Counted from the first letter of the stretch, positions 8,073-16,916 are shown. The stretch: 64,000 nucleotides of DNA from JASHPR01 sp963749145 (GCA_963749145.1 CAVVLN010000002.1:62001-126000); one strand, 5' to 3'. Made by a program: numbers and translations. Notes: generated from the sequence alone by a model not told the origin.

Positions 8073-9715
8073 GACCGCCGGATGATCCTGCGGACCTGCC
8101 CGCCGCGCCGCGCGGCCTTCTTGTCCGCGATGGCCGCGCGTGCCGCCTGCCAGCCGGGGATGCCGCAGACGCCGCCGCCGGCGTGCGTGGCCGAGCTGCC
8201 GTAGTACAGGCCCGCCAGCGGGGTGCGGTAGTCGGCGTAGCCGGGCGCGGGCCGCATGTGGAAGAGCTGCTCCAGGGACAGCTCGCCGTGGAAGATGTTG
8301 CCGCCGACCAGGCCGTACTCGTGCTCCATCTCGTAGGGGCCGACGACGTCGCGGTGCAAGATCGCCGCCTTGAGGTTCGGCGCGAGCTCGTTGTAGCAGT
8401 CGATCATCCGGTCGGCGTAGGCCTCGAGTTCCTCGGTGTGCGGCTCGGTGCTCCAGTCGGCCGGCACCCACTGGGTGAACAGCGACATGATGTGGGTGCC
8501 CTCGGGGCACAGGGTCTTGTCGAACGCCGTCGGGATCACGCCGTCGCTGAACGGGCGGGCGGCCGGCCGTCCCTCGCGGGCGTCCTGGAACGCGCGCTCG
8601 ATGTACTCCATGCTGGGCGCCATCTCGACCGAGCCGGTGTGATGCTCCTGCAGGTCGGAGCCGGGGTCGGCGGTGAAGTCGGGCAGCTCGGCCAGGGCCA
8701 GGTTGATCTTGACCACGCCGCTGCGGGTCTTCCAGTTGCCGATATCGCGGACGAAGTCCGCGGGCAGGTTGTCCGCGCCGACGTGGTCGAGGAACGCGGT
8801 GCGCGGGTGCAGCGTGGACACCACGACCTGGGCCCGGATCTCGTCACCGTTCTCCAGCACCACGCCGGCCGCGCGGCCGCTCTCGACCAGCACCCGGGCC
8901 ACCTTCGCCCCGGTGCGGATCTCGGCGCCGTGGCTGCGCGCGGCGCGCTCGATGGCCGTCGACACGGCGCCCATGCCGCCCTCCTGGAACCCCCAGTTGC
9001 CCAGGTGCCCGTCGCCGACGTCGCCGATCGAATGGTGCGCCATCACGTAGGCGGTGCCGGGCTCGTACGGGCCGGCCCAGGTCCCGATCACGCCGTTGAC
9101 CGCGAGCGCGCCCTTGACCTGGGGCGACTCGAACCAGTCGTCGAGCAGGTCGGCGATGCTCATCGTCATCAGCCGGGTCACGTCGGCGATCGTGCGCACG
9201 TCCAGGCCGCGGTGCCGCCAGGCCAGCCGCAGCGTCTCGGCCAGGTCGCGCGGCTTGCGCGACCCGATCGCGGGCGGGACGGTGAGCAGCAGCGGGCCGA
9301 GCACCTCGGCCAGGCCCGCCAGCCAGGCGTCCCACTGCGGCATGGCGTCGGCGTCCTTCTTGGACCACCGCGACACCTCGTCGTGGTTGCGCTTGGCGTC
9401 ATCCGCGTACAGCTTGATCGAGCCGCCCTCGGGGAACGCCTGGTAATAGGGGCCCATCGGGTAGATCTTGTAGCCGTGCCGCTCCAGCTCCAGGTCGTTG
9501 ACGATGGTCGGCGGCATCAGGCTCATCACGTAGGAGAGCCGGGTGACGCTGAACTCGGGCGCGTCCGGCCAGGGTGCCTCGGTGGTCGCCGCGCCGCCGG
9601 TCTTGTGCCTGCCCTCGAGCACCACCGTCCGGGCGCCGGACCGGGCCAGGTAAGCGGCGGCGACCAGGCCGTTGTGACCTCCGCCGACCACGATGGCGTC
9701 GTATGTTGCGGCCAT
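8069..9715 (-). CDS. PYROXD2-like / phytoene-desaturase-family FAD oxidoreductase
   Basis: 548 residues. The N-terminal dinucleotide motif DAIVVGGGHNGLVAAAYLAR and the following EGRHKTGGAA are typical of the phytoene desaturase superfamily. The C-terminal GLYYGSSATHAGGGVCGIPG block matches the PYROXD2-like branch. These proteins are FAD enzymes of mostly unknown substrate and there is no carotenoid context here. The stop overlaps the start of the ADP-forming synthetase (ATGA, 8069-8072), so the two form an operon. The operator at 9837-9852 lies about 120 bp upstream and is shared with the divergent TetR gene. Confidence 0.85.
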   Translation of the reverse strand: MAATYDAIVVGGGHNGLVAAAYLARSGARTVVLEGRHKTGGAATTEAPWPDAPEFSVTRLSYVMSLMPPTIVNDLELERHGYKIYPMGPYYQAFPEGGSIKLYADDAKRNHDEVSRWSKKDADAMPQWDAWLAGLAEVLGPLLLTVPPAIGSRKPRDLAETLRLAWRHRGLDVRTIADVTRLMTMSIADLLDDWFESPQVKGALAVNGVIGTWAGPYEPGTAYVMAHHSIGDVGDGHLGNWGFQEGGMGAVSTAIERAARSHGAEIRTGAKVARVLVESGRAAGVVLENGDEIRAQVVVSTLHPRTAFLDHVGADNLPADFVRDIGNWKTRSGVVKINLALAELPDFTADPGSDLQEHHTGSVEMAPSMEYIERAFQDAREGRPAARPFSDGVIPTAFDKTLCPEGTHIMSLFTQWVPADWSTEPHTEELEAYADRMIDCYNELAPNLKAAILHRDVVGPYEMEHEYGLVGGNIFHGELSLEQLFHMRPAPGYADYRTPLAGLYYGSSATHAGGGVCGIPGWQAARAAIADKKAARRGGQVRRIIRRS

Positions 9716-9836
9716 GACTCCGCCTTCCGGGAGTTCGGTGGCCCGCCGCGCGCCGGGGTCCGCTACAGTGCGGCCTGCCTGGGCCGGCCGCCGCTGTGGC
9801 GTGGCCCGCGCGCCGGGACCACTATTTGAGATTTTT

Positions 9837-9852
9837 GACTGAATGTTCAGTC
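9837..9852. promoter_or_regulatory. TetR-type operator, copy 2
   Basis: GACTGAATGTTCAGTC: two perfect 7-bp arms with a TG centre. It sits between the PYROXD2-like gene and tetR, with a TTGACT -35-like element overlapping its left edge. This placement suggests the regulator controls its own gene and the divergent operon. Confidence 0.8.
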
Positions 9853-9917
9853 TAGAAACCTGCTACCGTTGTCCACAAGAGCCAGGAGGAGCGAAGCGGG
9901 ATGTCGAGGACGTCGCG

Positions 9918-10583
9918 ATGACCAACGCGGCAGGCGCCGGGAGCGCGCTGGGCACCGCGGACCATCGCCGTGAGCAGATGCTGCGCGCCGCGCTCGAGGT
10001 CATCGCCGACCGCGGCTACGCCGACACCAGGATCGCCGATGTGGCCGAGCGGACCGGGATCAGCCCGGCCCTGGTCATCTACTACTTCAAGACCAAGGAC
10101 CAGCTGCTGGCCGAGGCCATCCGGTACTCGGAGAACAGCTGGTACGCCGAGGGCCAGCGGCGGATGGCCGCGCTGTCCACCGCCGCGGAGCGGATCGAGG
10201 AGTTCGTGGCCATGAGCTGCCTCCCCGAGGCCGACGCCGAGCCGTACGACTCGTGGCTGCTCTGGCTCGACTTCTGGGCCCTGGCCGCGCGCAACCCCCA
10301 GGTGGCCGACCTGCGGCAGCGGGCGGACGAGCAGTGGCGGGACCAGATCGCCTCGCTGGTGCGGTCCGGGCAGGAAGCGGGGGAGTTCCGGGCCGTGGAC
10401 GCGGAGGACTTCGCGGTCCTGGTGTCCGCGCTGCTGGACGGGATGGCCATCCAGATCGCCCTGGCCGACCCGGTGGTTGACCCGGCCCGGGCCTTCGAGC
10501 TAAGCATGCACTTTATCGCCGATCAGCTGGGGTTCACGTGGGCCGGCCGGTCCCGGGAGGCGCAGCGGGAGCCGCCAGGCTAG
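9918..10583 (+). CDS. TetR-family transcriptional regulator
   Basis: 221 residues. The N-terminal helix-turn-helix is clear (EVIADRGYADTRIADVAERT and ALVIYYFKTKDQLLAEAI), followed by an all-helical ligand domain of the BetI-like type. I chose the ATG at 9918, preceded by GAGGA; an ATG at 9843 is inside the operator and is unlikely to be used. The gene stands between two catabolic units and is followed by the ABC ATPase after 32 nt, probably in one transcript. It is the natural candidate to bind the four palindromes. Its ligand could be the imported amine or a CoA-thioester made from it. Confidence 0.9.
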   Translation: MTNAAGAGSALGTADHRREQMLRAALEVIADRGYADTRIADVAERTGISPALVIYYFKTKDQLLAEAIRYSENSWYAEGQRRMAALSTAAERIEEFVAMSCLPEADAEPYDSWLLWLDFWALAARNPQVADLRQRADEQWRDQIASLVRSGQEAGEFRAVDAEDFAVLVSALLDGMAIQIALADPVVDPARAFELSMHFIADQLGFTWAGRSREAQREPPG

Positions 10584-10615
10584 TGGGTCCGTCGTCAGGA
10601 AGGTAGGTAGCCGAC

Positions 10616-11764
10616 ATGGCCGGAGGCCGGGTTGAGCTGATTTCACTGACTAAGCGGTTCACGGAGATCGCCGTCGACTCGGTCGACCTGGAGATCGCCA
10701 GCGGCGAGTTCTTCTCGCTGCTCGGCCCGTCGGGCTGCGGGAAGACGACCACGCTGCGGCTGATCGCGGGCTTCGAGCAGCCGACCGCGGGCCGGATCCT
10801 GCTCGACGGCGCCGACGTGTCCGGCATCCCGCCGCACAAGCGCAACGTCAACACCGTCTTCCAGAGCTACGCGCTGTTCCCGTTCCTCACCGTGTTCGAC
10901 AACGTGGCGTTCGGGCTGCGCAACCGGCGGACCGACAAGGGCGAGCTGACCAGCCGGGTGACCGAGGCGCTGGACCTGGTCCGGCTGGGCTCGTTCGCCA
11001 AGCGCCGTCCCGGCCAGCTGTCCGGCGGCCAGCAGCAGCGGGTGGCGCTGGCCCGGGCCCTGGTGCTCAAGCCGTCGGTGCTGCTGCTCGACGAGCCGCT
11101 CGGCGCGCTGGACGCCAAGCTCCGCCGCTCGCTCAAGGTCGAGCTGAAGGCGCTGCAGGAGCAGGTCGGCATCACCTTCCTGTACGTCACGCACGACCAG
11201 GAAGAAGCGCTGACCATGTCCGACCGGCTGGCGGTGATGCGCGACGGCAAGATCGTGCAGATCGGCGACCCGCACGAGGTCTACGAGGAGCCGGCCGACA
11301 CCTACGTGGCCGACTTCCTCGGCGTCTCCAACCTGATGCCGGTGGACGTCATCTCGCGCGGCCCGGGCTCGGCCTGCAGCGTGAAGCTGGGCGAGTCGGT
11401 GCTGCAGGTCGACCACGGCGGCAACGACGCGCCGGACCGCGCGCACGCGGTGATCAGGCCGGAGCGGGTCCGGGTCGAGGAGTTCGGGTCGGCCGGCCCG
11501 AACCGGGTCCCGGCCATGGTCGAGCGGCTGGTCTACCTGGGGTCGTCCACCCAGGTCATCCTGCGCCTGGCGCCCGGGGCCGAACTGCAGGCGCTGCTGC
11601 AGAACGACGGCGCCCAGGGCCAGCTCGCCCAGCTGTCCCAGGGCACCCCGGTGCATGCGTTCCTGGCCCCCGACGCGCTGCGGGTGCTGGCCGGCGGGGT
11701 GAGGTGGCCGACGCCGAGGACCCGCCGCTGGCCGACCTGGCCCCGGTCGGGGAAGACGCGCTGA
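10616..11764 (+). CDS. ABC transporter ATP-binding protein, PotA-like
   Basis: 382 residues. All ATPase motifs are intact: Walker A GPSGCGKTT, Q-loop FQSYALFPFLTV, signature LSGGQQQR, Walker B LLLDEPLGALD and the switch His in YVTHDQEEA. A C-terminal TOBE_2-type domain follows, as in spermidine/putrescine and related importers. It would power the importer whose permeases and binding protein are encoded on the opposite strand at 11944-15120. The end is odd: the last ~25 residues (PTPRTRRWPTWPRSG) look unlike the family. A 21-bp tandem repeat follows in the gap between this gene and the convergent permease gene. Confidence 0.9.
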   Translation: MAGGRVELISLTKRFTEIAVDSVDLEIASGEFFSLLGPSGCGKTTTLRLIAGFEQPTAGRILLDGADVSGIPPHKRNVNTVFQSYALFPFLTVFDNVAFGLRNRRTDKGELTSRVTEALDLVRLGSFAKRRPGQLSGGQQQRVALARALVLKPSVLLLDEPLGALDAKLRRSLKVELKALQEQVGITFLYVTHDQEEALTMSDRLAVMRDGKIVQIGDPHEVYEEPADTYVADFLGVSNLMPVDVISRGPGSACSVKLGESVLQVDHGGNDAPDRAHAVIRPERVRVEEFGSAGPNRVPAMVERLVYLGSSTQVILRLAPGAELQALLQNDGAQGQLAQLSQGTPVHAFLAPDALRVLAGGVRWPTPRTRRWPTWPRSGKTR

Positions 11765-11790
11765 AGGCCAGCTGACGCTGGGGCGCCGCT

Positions 11791-11890
11791 GCGGCCGGCG
11801 TTCAGGCTCGGCTGGCCGGCGTTCAGGCTCGGCTGGCCGGCGTTCAGGCTCGGCTGGCCGGCGTTCAGGCTCGCCAGGCGTTCAGGCTCG
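11791..11890. repeat. 21-bp tandem repeat, ~4-5 copies
   Basis: TTCAGGCTCGGCTGGCCGGC plus G recurs with 21-bp spacing at 11801, 11822 and 11843, again at 11864, and in shortened form at 11881. It fills the space between the convergent ends of the ABC ATPase and permease genes. Whether it acts in termination is unknown. Confidence 0.9.
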
Positions 11891-11943
11891 GCCGGCGCTC
11901 AAGGGTCGGCGCTCAGGCCCGGCCGGTACTCAGGCGCCGGCGC

Positions 11944-12885
11944 TCAGGCGCCGGCGATCGTGGCCAGGGCCTGCTTGGCGTCGCCGCGCTCGCCGCGGGT
12001 CATGAAGCGGTAGCCGAAGTAGCCCAGGATCGCGATGATGAACGACAGCAGCAGCATGATCGTGCCGAGGGCGTTCAGCGCGGGCCCGCCGTTGCCGCCG
12101 TGCTGCTGCGAGTAGATGTACACCGACATCGGGGTGTTCCCGGCGTTGGAGTACAGCAGGTCCACGATCACGAAGTCGTCGACCACGCTGGAGAAGACCA
12201 GCACCGCGCTGGCGAAGATGGCCGGGGTGAGCAGCGGGATCAGCACCCGGCGGATGATCTGGAACTGGGTCGCGCCGAGGTCGGCGGCCGCCTCCTCGTA
12301 GTGCCGGCCGATCGTCACCAGCCGGGCCTGGACGATGATCGCCGGCCAGCTCACGTTCCAGGTGACCAGGGCCAGGGTCTGCGCGAGCGTGCCGAGCTGC
12401 ACGAAGCTGAACAGCACGGTGAAGACGAAGAACATCGCCACGCCGAAGATCAGCTCGGGGATGACGAAGGAAAGGATCATCACGAAGTTGAACGAGGAGG
12501 ACGTCACCCCGCGCCACCGGTTGATGCCCAGCGCGAACGCCACGCCGAGCGGCACCGCGATCAGGGTCGTGTAGACCGACAGCCGCACGGTCTGCAGGAC
12601 CGCGTCCTGCAGCACCGGGCTGTGCAGCACCGAGTTCACCGGGTCGGTGAAGTACCAGCGCCAGGAGAAGCCCTGCCAGGTGGCCTGCGACTTCCCGTCG
12701 TTGAACGAGAACAGCACCGCGATCGCGATCGGCACCAGCGACCAGATCAGGTAGAGCCAGGTGAAGCCCTCCAGGAACCAGGCGCGGCGCCACGGGTTGC
12801 GCCAGGGCCCGCGCCAGCGGGCACTCCGGCCGGCGGTCTCGTCCCGGGCCGCGGCGGCCTGCCCGGTCACGGCGGTCGCGCTCAT
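11944..12885 (-). CDS. ABC transporter permease, PotC-like
   Basis: 313 residues with six likely membrane segments, the first near residues 40-60. The cytoplasmic loop that docks the ATPase is visible (EEAAADLGATQFQIIRRV). It belongs to the binding-protein-dependent permeases of polyamine-type importers. The ATG at 12885 overlaps the stop of the upstream permease (ATGA, 12882-12885), so translation is coupled. It is the third gene of the binding protein-permease-permease unit and pairs with the ATPase at 10616. Confidence 0.88.
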   Translation of the reverse strand: MSATAVTGQAAAARDETAGRSARWRGPWRNPWRRAWFLEGFTWLYLIWSLVPIAIAVLFSFNDGKSQATWQGFSWRWYFTDPVNSVLHSPVLQDAVLQTVRLSVYTTLIAVPLGVAFALGINRWRGVTSSSFNFVMILSFVIPELIFGVAMFFVFTVLFSFVQLGTLAQTLALVTWNVSWPAIIVQARLVTIGRHYEEAAADLGATQFQIIRRVLIPLLTPAIFASAVLVFSSVVDDFVIVDLLYSNAGNTPMSVYIYSQQHGGNGGPALNALGTIMLLLSFIIAILGYFGYRFMTRGERGDAKQALATIAGA

Positions 12886-13856
12886 ATCGCCTCCCGGGAG
12901 GACCGGTTGGTCGCTACCACGTAGTAGATCATCGGGATGACCAGGACCAGCAGCAGCAGCAGCGACAGCACCGCGCCCTGGCCCTGCAGGCCCGGGGTGC
13001 CGAGCTGGCCCTCGATCAGGTTGCCGATCATGGACGTGTTCGGCGCCCCGGACAGCAGCTGGTTGGTGAAGTAGTCGCCGAGCATCGGCAGCACGGTGAT
13101 CAGCAGCCCGGTCATGATCGGCTGGCGCGACAGCGGCAGGGTGACCCGGACGAACGTCCGCATCCGGCTCAGGCCGAGGTCGCGGCCCGCCTCGATCAGC
13201 GAGGGGTCGATCCGGTCCAGGCCCGCGTAGAGCACCAGGATCAGGTACGGGATGTAGCCGTAGACGAGGCCGAGAATGACCGTGAGCGGCTTGCCGCCGA
13301 GCCAGTCGATGGGCGACGACGATGAGGTCAGGCCCAGGAACGACAGGGTCTTGTTCACGTAGCCGTCGGTCTGCAGCAGGTCGATCCAGGCGAGCATCCG
13401 CATCATGTAGCTGATCCAGAACGGGGCGATCAGCAGCACCAGGAACAGGGCCTTGCGCCGGCCGGCGAAACGCGCCACGAAGTACGCCGCCGGATAGCCG
13501 ATCACCAGGCACAGCAGCGACGCCACCACCACGTAGAGCAGCGTCCTGAGCGCGATCGGGGCGGCGAACGCGGCCCCGCCGACCAGGTCGTGCCAGACGT
13601 TGATGACGTTAGACGAGCTCCAGTGCAGCGGGTTGTACTGGGCGATCGGCGCCTCGGTCAGCCGGTTGAGCTGCCCCTCGGCGATCGCGAGGACGGCATA
13701 GAACGGGACGATGAACAGCAGCACCAGCCAGAGGATCCCGGGGGCCGCGAGCGCGATCCAGAATCCGCGATTGTGCTGCGGGCCGCGGTCGGGGCGGGGC
13801 TTCCTGGCCCGCCGGGAGGCGGGCGGGGGCGGTGACTGCGGTGGCGCGTAGCTCAT
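12882..13856 (-). CDS. ABC transporter permease, PotB-like
   Basis: 324 residues. A basic, Pro-rich N-terminus is followed by six membrane segments and the EAA-type loop (EAGRDLGLSRMRTFVRVTLP). It forms the channel with the PotC-like partner. Its ATG lies one base after the stop of the binding-protein gene and its own stop overlaps the next start, so all three are in one operon. The substrate class (polyamine, GABA or another amine) is inferred from the family and from the neighbouring amine-handling enzymes. Confidence 0.88.
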   Translation of the reverse strand: MSYAPPQSPPPPASRRARKPRPDRGPQHNRGFWIALAAPGILWLVLLFIVPFYAVLAIAEGQLNRLTEAPIAQYNPLHWSSSNVINVWHDLVGGAAFAAPIALRTLLYVVVASLLCLVIGYPAAYFVARFAGRRKALFLVLLIAPFWISYMMRMLAWIDLLQTDGYVNKTLSFLGLTSSSSPIDWLGGKPLTVILGLVYGYIPYLILVLYAGLDRIDPSLIEAGRDLGLSRMRTFVRVTLPLSRQPIMTGLLITVLPMLGDYFTNQLLSGAPNTSMIGNLIEGQLGTPGLQGQGAVLSLLLLLVLVIPMIYYVVATNRSSREAI

Positions 13857-13857
13857 G

Positions 13858-15120
13858 TCAGATTCCGTTGCTCGCGACGAGCCAGGCCTGCTGCCACAGG
13901 GCGTCCGCGTCCACCGGCAGCTGCAGCTCGGCCACGCCGCGCCGGAAGTAGGACGGGAGCACCACGGTGGATATCAGGCTGGGCGGCAGGATCTGCTCCT
14001 TGACCAGGAGCTGCGGGGTGATCGCGTTCAGCGGCTGCATGTAGCCGTTGAAGCTGATGTTCTCCACCGCGTTGTTCAGGTCCATGAAGTAGTTGAGGAA
14101 CAGGTGGGCGAGCACCGGGTTGCTCGCCGAGCGCAGGATCGTCAGCGTGTCGTTGGCCACCGGGCCCTTGCCGTCGGTGGGGAACCAGTACCCGACCACG
14201 TTGACCGGCGTGCCCTTGGGCATGTACGACGCGGCCGCGGCCATGTCGCCGGACCAGGCGTGGTGGATCCAGATCTGGCCGGAGGGGACCTCGGTGTAGT
14301 CGTTGTTGTCGATGTGCACGTTGACCAGGTTGTCCAGGTCCTGCAGGGACTGCCGGGCCAGGGAGATCTGCCGGTAGTCGGTGGTGTTCAGGTTGAAGAT
14401 CCCGTTCTTCATCAGGCCGAGGCTGATGCCCTCCCGGTAGTCGTCCAGGATCGCCACCTTGCCCTTGTACTTGGACTGCCAGGGCATGGCCCACGGGTTC
14501 TTCATCGTGTACGGGTTCTCGTGCACGTAGTCCTTACGCCAGGAGATGCCCGTGGTGTAGATCGTGTAGGGCACCGTGTACTGCCAGCCCTGGTCGTAGA
14601 ACGGGTTCCGGAAGTCCGGCCACTCCTGGGTGATGTTCGGCAGGTAGCTGTGGTTGATCGGCTGGATCAGCTTCGATTCGATCAGCTGGCCGAGCACGTC
14701 GACGGTGACGCCCATGAACACGTCGAAGCTCAGCCCGCTGCGCAGCTTGGCCAGCGCCTCGTCCATGGTGTTGAACGTGGTCACCTGGGCCTTGCAGTTG
14801 TACTTCTTGGCGAAGCTGTTCACGCAGGCCTGATTGACGTAGGCGACCCAGTTGAAGATCTGCAGCGTGGCCCCGGTCTCAGGGGCCACGCCGCTGGCGA
14901 TCGGCATGTTGTCCTTGAAGACCGGCCAGGTGACCGGGTTGTTCGGCCTCGGCAGCGGCACCTTCACGTTGCCGGACAGGTCGGAGGCGCACGACGCGAG
15001 CAGCGGGCCGGCTCCGGCCGCCAGCAGCCCGGCCGCCGCGCCGCCGCGCAGGAAGTTGCGCCGGGTCGGCTGGCGGCGCAGTGGATGAAGGTCGGGCCGC
15101 CAGCCCTCTCGTGGGTGCAT
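13858..15120 (-). CDS. ABC transporter substrate-binding lipoprotein, PotD-like
   Basis: 420 residues. The N-terminus has a twin-arginine motif (TRRNFLRG) and a lipobox (LLASC), so it is probably exported folded by Tat and anchored as a lipoprotein. The mature part follows the PotD pattern (LQIFNWVAYVNQA, FDVFMGVTVDVLGQLI, DDYREGISLGLM). I chose the ATG at 15120 with GGAGG upstream; an in-frame ATG at 15150 touches the operator. The operator at 15150-15169 lies 30 bp before the start. It captures the imported compound outside the cell and hands it to the two permeases. Confidence 0.9.
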   Translation of the reverse strand: MHPREGWRPDLHPLRRQPTRRNFLRGGAAAGLLAAGAGPLLASCASDLSGNVKVPLPRPNNPVTWPVFKDNMPIASGVAPETGATLQIFNWVAYVNQACVNSFAKKYNCKAQVTTFNTMDEALAKLRSGLSFDVFMGVTVDVLGQLIESKLIQPINHSYLPNITQEWPDFRNPFYDQGWQYTVPYTIYTTGISWRKDYVHENPYTMKNPWAMPWQSKYKGKVAILDDYREGISLGLMKNGIFNLNTTDYRQISLARQSLQDLDNLVNVHIDNNDYTEVPSGQIWIHHAWSGDMAAAASYMPKGTPVNVVGYWFPTDGKGPVANDTLTILRSASNPVLAHLFLNYFMDLNNAVENISFNGYMQPLNAITPQLLVKEQILPPSLISTVVLPSYFRRGVAELQLPVDADALWQQAWLVASNGI

Positions 15121-15149
15121 GCCACCTCCGGCTGCCCTCGAGGAGGGCA

Positions 15150-15169
15150 TTGACTGAACATTCGGTCAA
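15150..15169. promoter_or_regulatory. TetR-type operator, copy 3
   Basis: TTGACTGAACATTCGGTCAA: the GACTGAA/TTCAGTC arms with one mismatch (TTCGGTC), but with symmetric TT/AA flanks. It lies directly upstream of the importer operon (minus strand). Confidence 0.75.
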
Positions 15170-15221
15170 TGCACGGTGTTACCGCCTAGAACTACTACCG
15201 TGACTCATCGGGCGCAAGGCC

Positions 15222-15236
15222 TTCCGTATAACGGAA
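15222..15236. promoter_or_regulatory. Short inverted repeat between aminotransferase and importer genes
   Basis: TTCCGT-ATA-ACGGAA, six-base perfect arms, lies 5 bp beyond the aminotransferase stop and upstream of the binding-protein gene. It may be a second regulator site or a weak terminator; it differs from the TetR-type palindrome. Confidence 0.35.
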
Positions 15237-15240
15237 TAGA

Positions 15241-16881
15241 TTAACGGCGCAGAGCGGCCGCGAACGCCGCGAAATTCCGGGTAAAGCGGTCGATATCCGC
15301 CTCATCGTGCTGCACCGAGATCAGCCACTGCTCGATCTTCCCCCACGGCGGCAGGAAGACCCCGCCGTTGTGCTGATACAGCCAGTGCGCGTGGCTGTAG
15401 GAATCGTCGATCCCGAGGAAGCCGCGGAAGTCGCGGACCGGCTCGGCGGTGAACACCACGCAGCCCTTGGCGCCGACCGACACCACCTGGGCGGCCAGGC
15501 CGTTGCGGTCGATCTCCCGCTGGAGGCCGGTCACGGCCTGCTGCCGGAGGGCCTCGATCCGCTGGTAGGCGGATTGCGTGGCGACCTCGCACAGCATGGC
15601 CCGGCAGGCCGCCATCGCCAGCGGGTTGCCGTTGAACGTCCCGACCATCTCGTAGCCGCCGTCGGCGACGTGTCCCATGGCCTCCTCGGTGCCGCCGATC
15701 GCCGCCACCGAGACCCCGCCGCCGATGGCCTTGGCCAGGCAGATGATGTCCGGGGTGACCCCGGTGATCCCGGTGGCGCCCCCGGGGCCTGCGGTGAGCC
15801 CGGTCTTGACCTCGTCGAAGGTGAACAGCGCGCCGCGGGAGTGCAGCAGCTCCTTCAGGCGGGCCAGGTAGCCGGGCTCGGGCAGGATGATCCCGGCGTT
15901 CATCATGATCGGCTCGATGATCATCCCGGCGACCCGGCCCGGGTGCTCGTCCAGCAGCCGGGCGACGCAATCGGCGTCGTTGAACCCGGCCACCAGGGTG
16001 AGGTCCGTGATGGCCCGCGGGATGCCACTGCTCGACGCGACCTGGGCGGGCTTGTGCGCGGGCCCGACCTCGCCGGCCTCGGGGCAGACCGATACCTGCA
16101 CCGAGTCGTGGTGGCCGTGGTAGCAGCCCTCGACCTTGATGATCAGATCGCGGCCGGTCACGGCGCGCATCAGGTGGACCGCGTCCATCGTCGCCTCGGT
16201 GCCCGAGTTGGCGAACCGCCACAGTGGCAGGCCGAACCGGCGGGTGAGTTCCTCGGCGACCAGGATCGCGGCCGGCGTCGGCTGGGCGAAATGGGTGCCG
16301 AGCGCGGCCTGGCTGCGGATCGCCTCCACCATGGCCGGGTGACCGTGGCCGGCCAGCGCCGCGCCGTACCCGCCGTGCAGGTCAACGTACTCGTTGCCGT
16401 CCACGTCGTAGATCTTGGAGCCCTTGCCGTGGCTGAGCCAGACCGGCTGCGGCCGGGTGATCTGCCAGCTGGACGTGACCCCGCCTGCCAGCGCGCGGCC
16501 CGCCCGGCCGGCCAGCCGGCGTGACTCGCGCTGGCGGGCGCAGAAGATCTCCTCCTGCGCGACGATGATCTCCTCGACGCCGGCCGGGGCCGGGGAGCCG
16601 GCTCCGGGAACCCGGGAGCCGGAATCGGAGGCGGGCGAGCCAGCTTCGGAGGCGGGGGAGCCAGCTTCGGAGGCGGGGGAGCCGGCTACGGAGGCGGGGG
16701 AGCCGGCTACGGGGGCGGGGGAGCCGGCTTCGGGGGCCAGGGAACCGGCCCCGGGGCTGGCGGGGGACGGGGGAGCGGAGGCGGCGGTGGCGGTGGCGGC
16801 GGATGACTCGCGGGGTGAGCCGGTGACTGAGTCGCTGATTGAGTCGCTGATTGGCTTGGTTGGAACGGCCTGCTCGGCCAT
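15241..16881 (-). CDS. Class III aminotransferase (GSA-aminomutase-like) with repetitive N-terminal extension
   Basis: 546 residues. From about residue 105 it is a PLP-dependent class III aminotransferase: DGNEYVDLHGGYGAALAGHG, the ANSGTEATMDAVHLMRA loop, IIEPIMMNAG, FDEVKTGL and the PLP Lys in ICLAKAIGGGVS. It probably moves an amino group from the imported compound to a keto acid. Residues ~45-100 are an odd extension made of AGSPASE-type heptad repeats, encoded by a 21-bp repeating pattern. The start is the ATG at 16881 with GAGGAG upstream, so the extension seems translated. The operator at 16901-16916 lies 19 bp before the start. Confidence 0.88.
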   Translation of the reverse strand: MAEQAVPTKPISDSISDSVTGSPRESSAATATAASAPPSPASPGAGSLAPEAGSPAPVAGSPASVAGSPASEAGSPASEAGSPASDSGSRVPGAGSPAPAGVEEIIVAQEEIFCARQRESRRLAGRAGRALAGGVTSSWQITRPQPVWLSHGKGSKIYDVDGNEYVDLHGGYGAALAGHGHPAMVEAIRSQAALGTHFAQPTPAAILVAEELTRRFGLPLWRFANSGTEATMDAVHLMRAVTGRDLIIKVEGCYHGHHDSVQVSVCPEAGEVGPAHKPAQVASSSGIPRAITDLTLVAGFNDADCVARLLDEHPGRVAGMIIEPIMMNAGIILPEPGYLARLKELLHSRGALFTFDEVKTGLTAGPGGATGITGVTPDIICLAKAIGGGVSVAAIGGTEEAMGHVADGGYEMVGTFNGNPLAMAACRAMLCEVATQSAYQRIEALRQQAVTGLQREIDRNGLAAQVVSVGAKGCVVFTAEPVRDFRGFLGIDDSYSHAHWLYQHNGGVFLPPWGKIEQWLISVQHDEADIDRFTRNFAAFAAALRR

Positions 16882-16900
16882 TGCGCGCTCCTCACGCGTT

Positions 16901-16916
16901 GACTGAATGTTCAGTC
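16901..16916. promoter_or_regulatory. TetR-type operator, copy 4
   Basis: GACTGAATGTTCAGTC, identical to copy 2, lies just before the aminotransferase start. It also contains the TGA stop of the DUF3054 gene upstream on the same strand (16911-16913). Confidence 0.8.

Noticed and set aside
8183..9829. Long + strand open frame opposite the PYROXD2-like gene
   Set aside because: It has no motifs and an Arg/Gly/Val-biased composition; high-GC DNA leaves long antisense frames open. The minus-strand protein is clearly conserved in pattern.
9843..9920. ATG at 9843 as the TetR start
   Set aside because: It lies inside the operator palindrome and adds residues unlike the family; ATG 9918 has GAGGA upstream.
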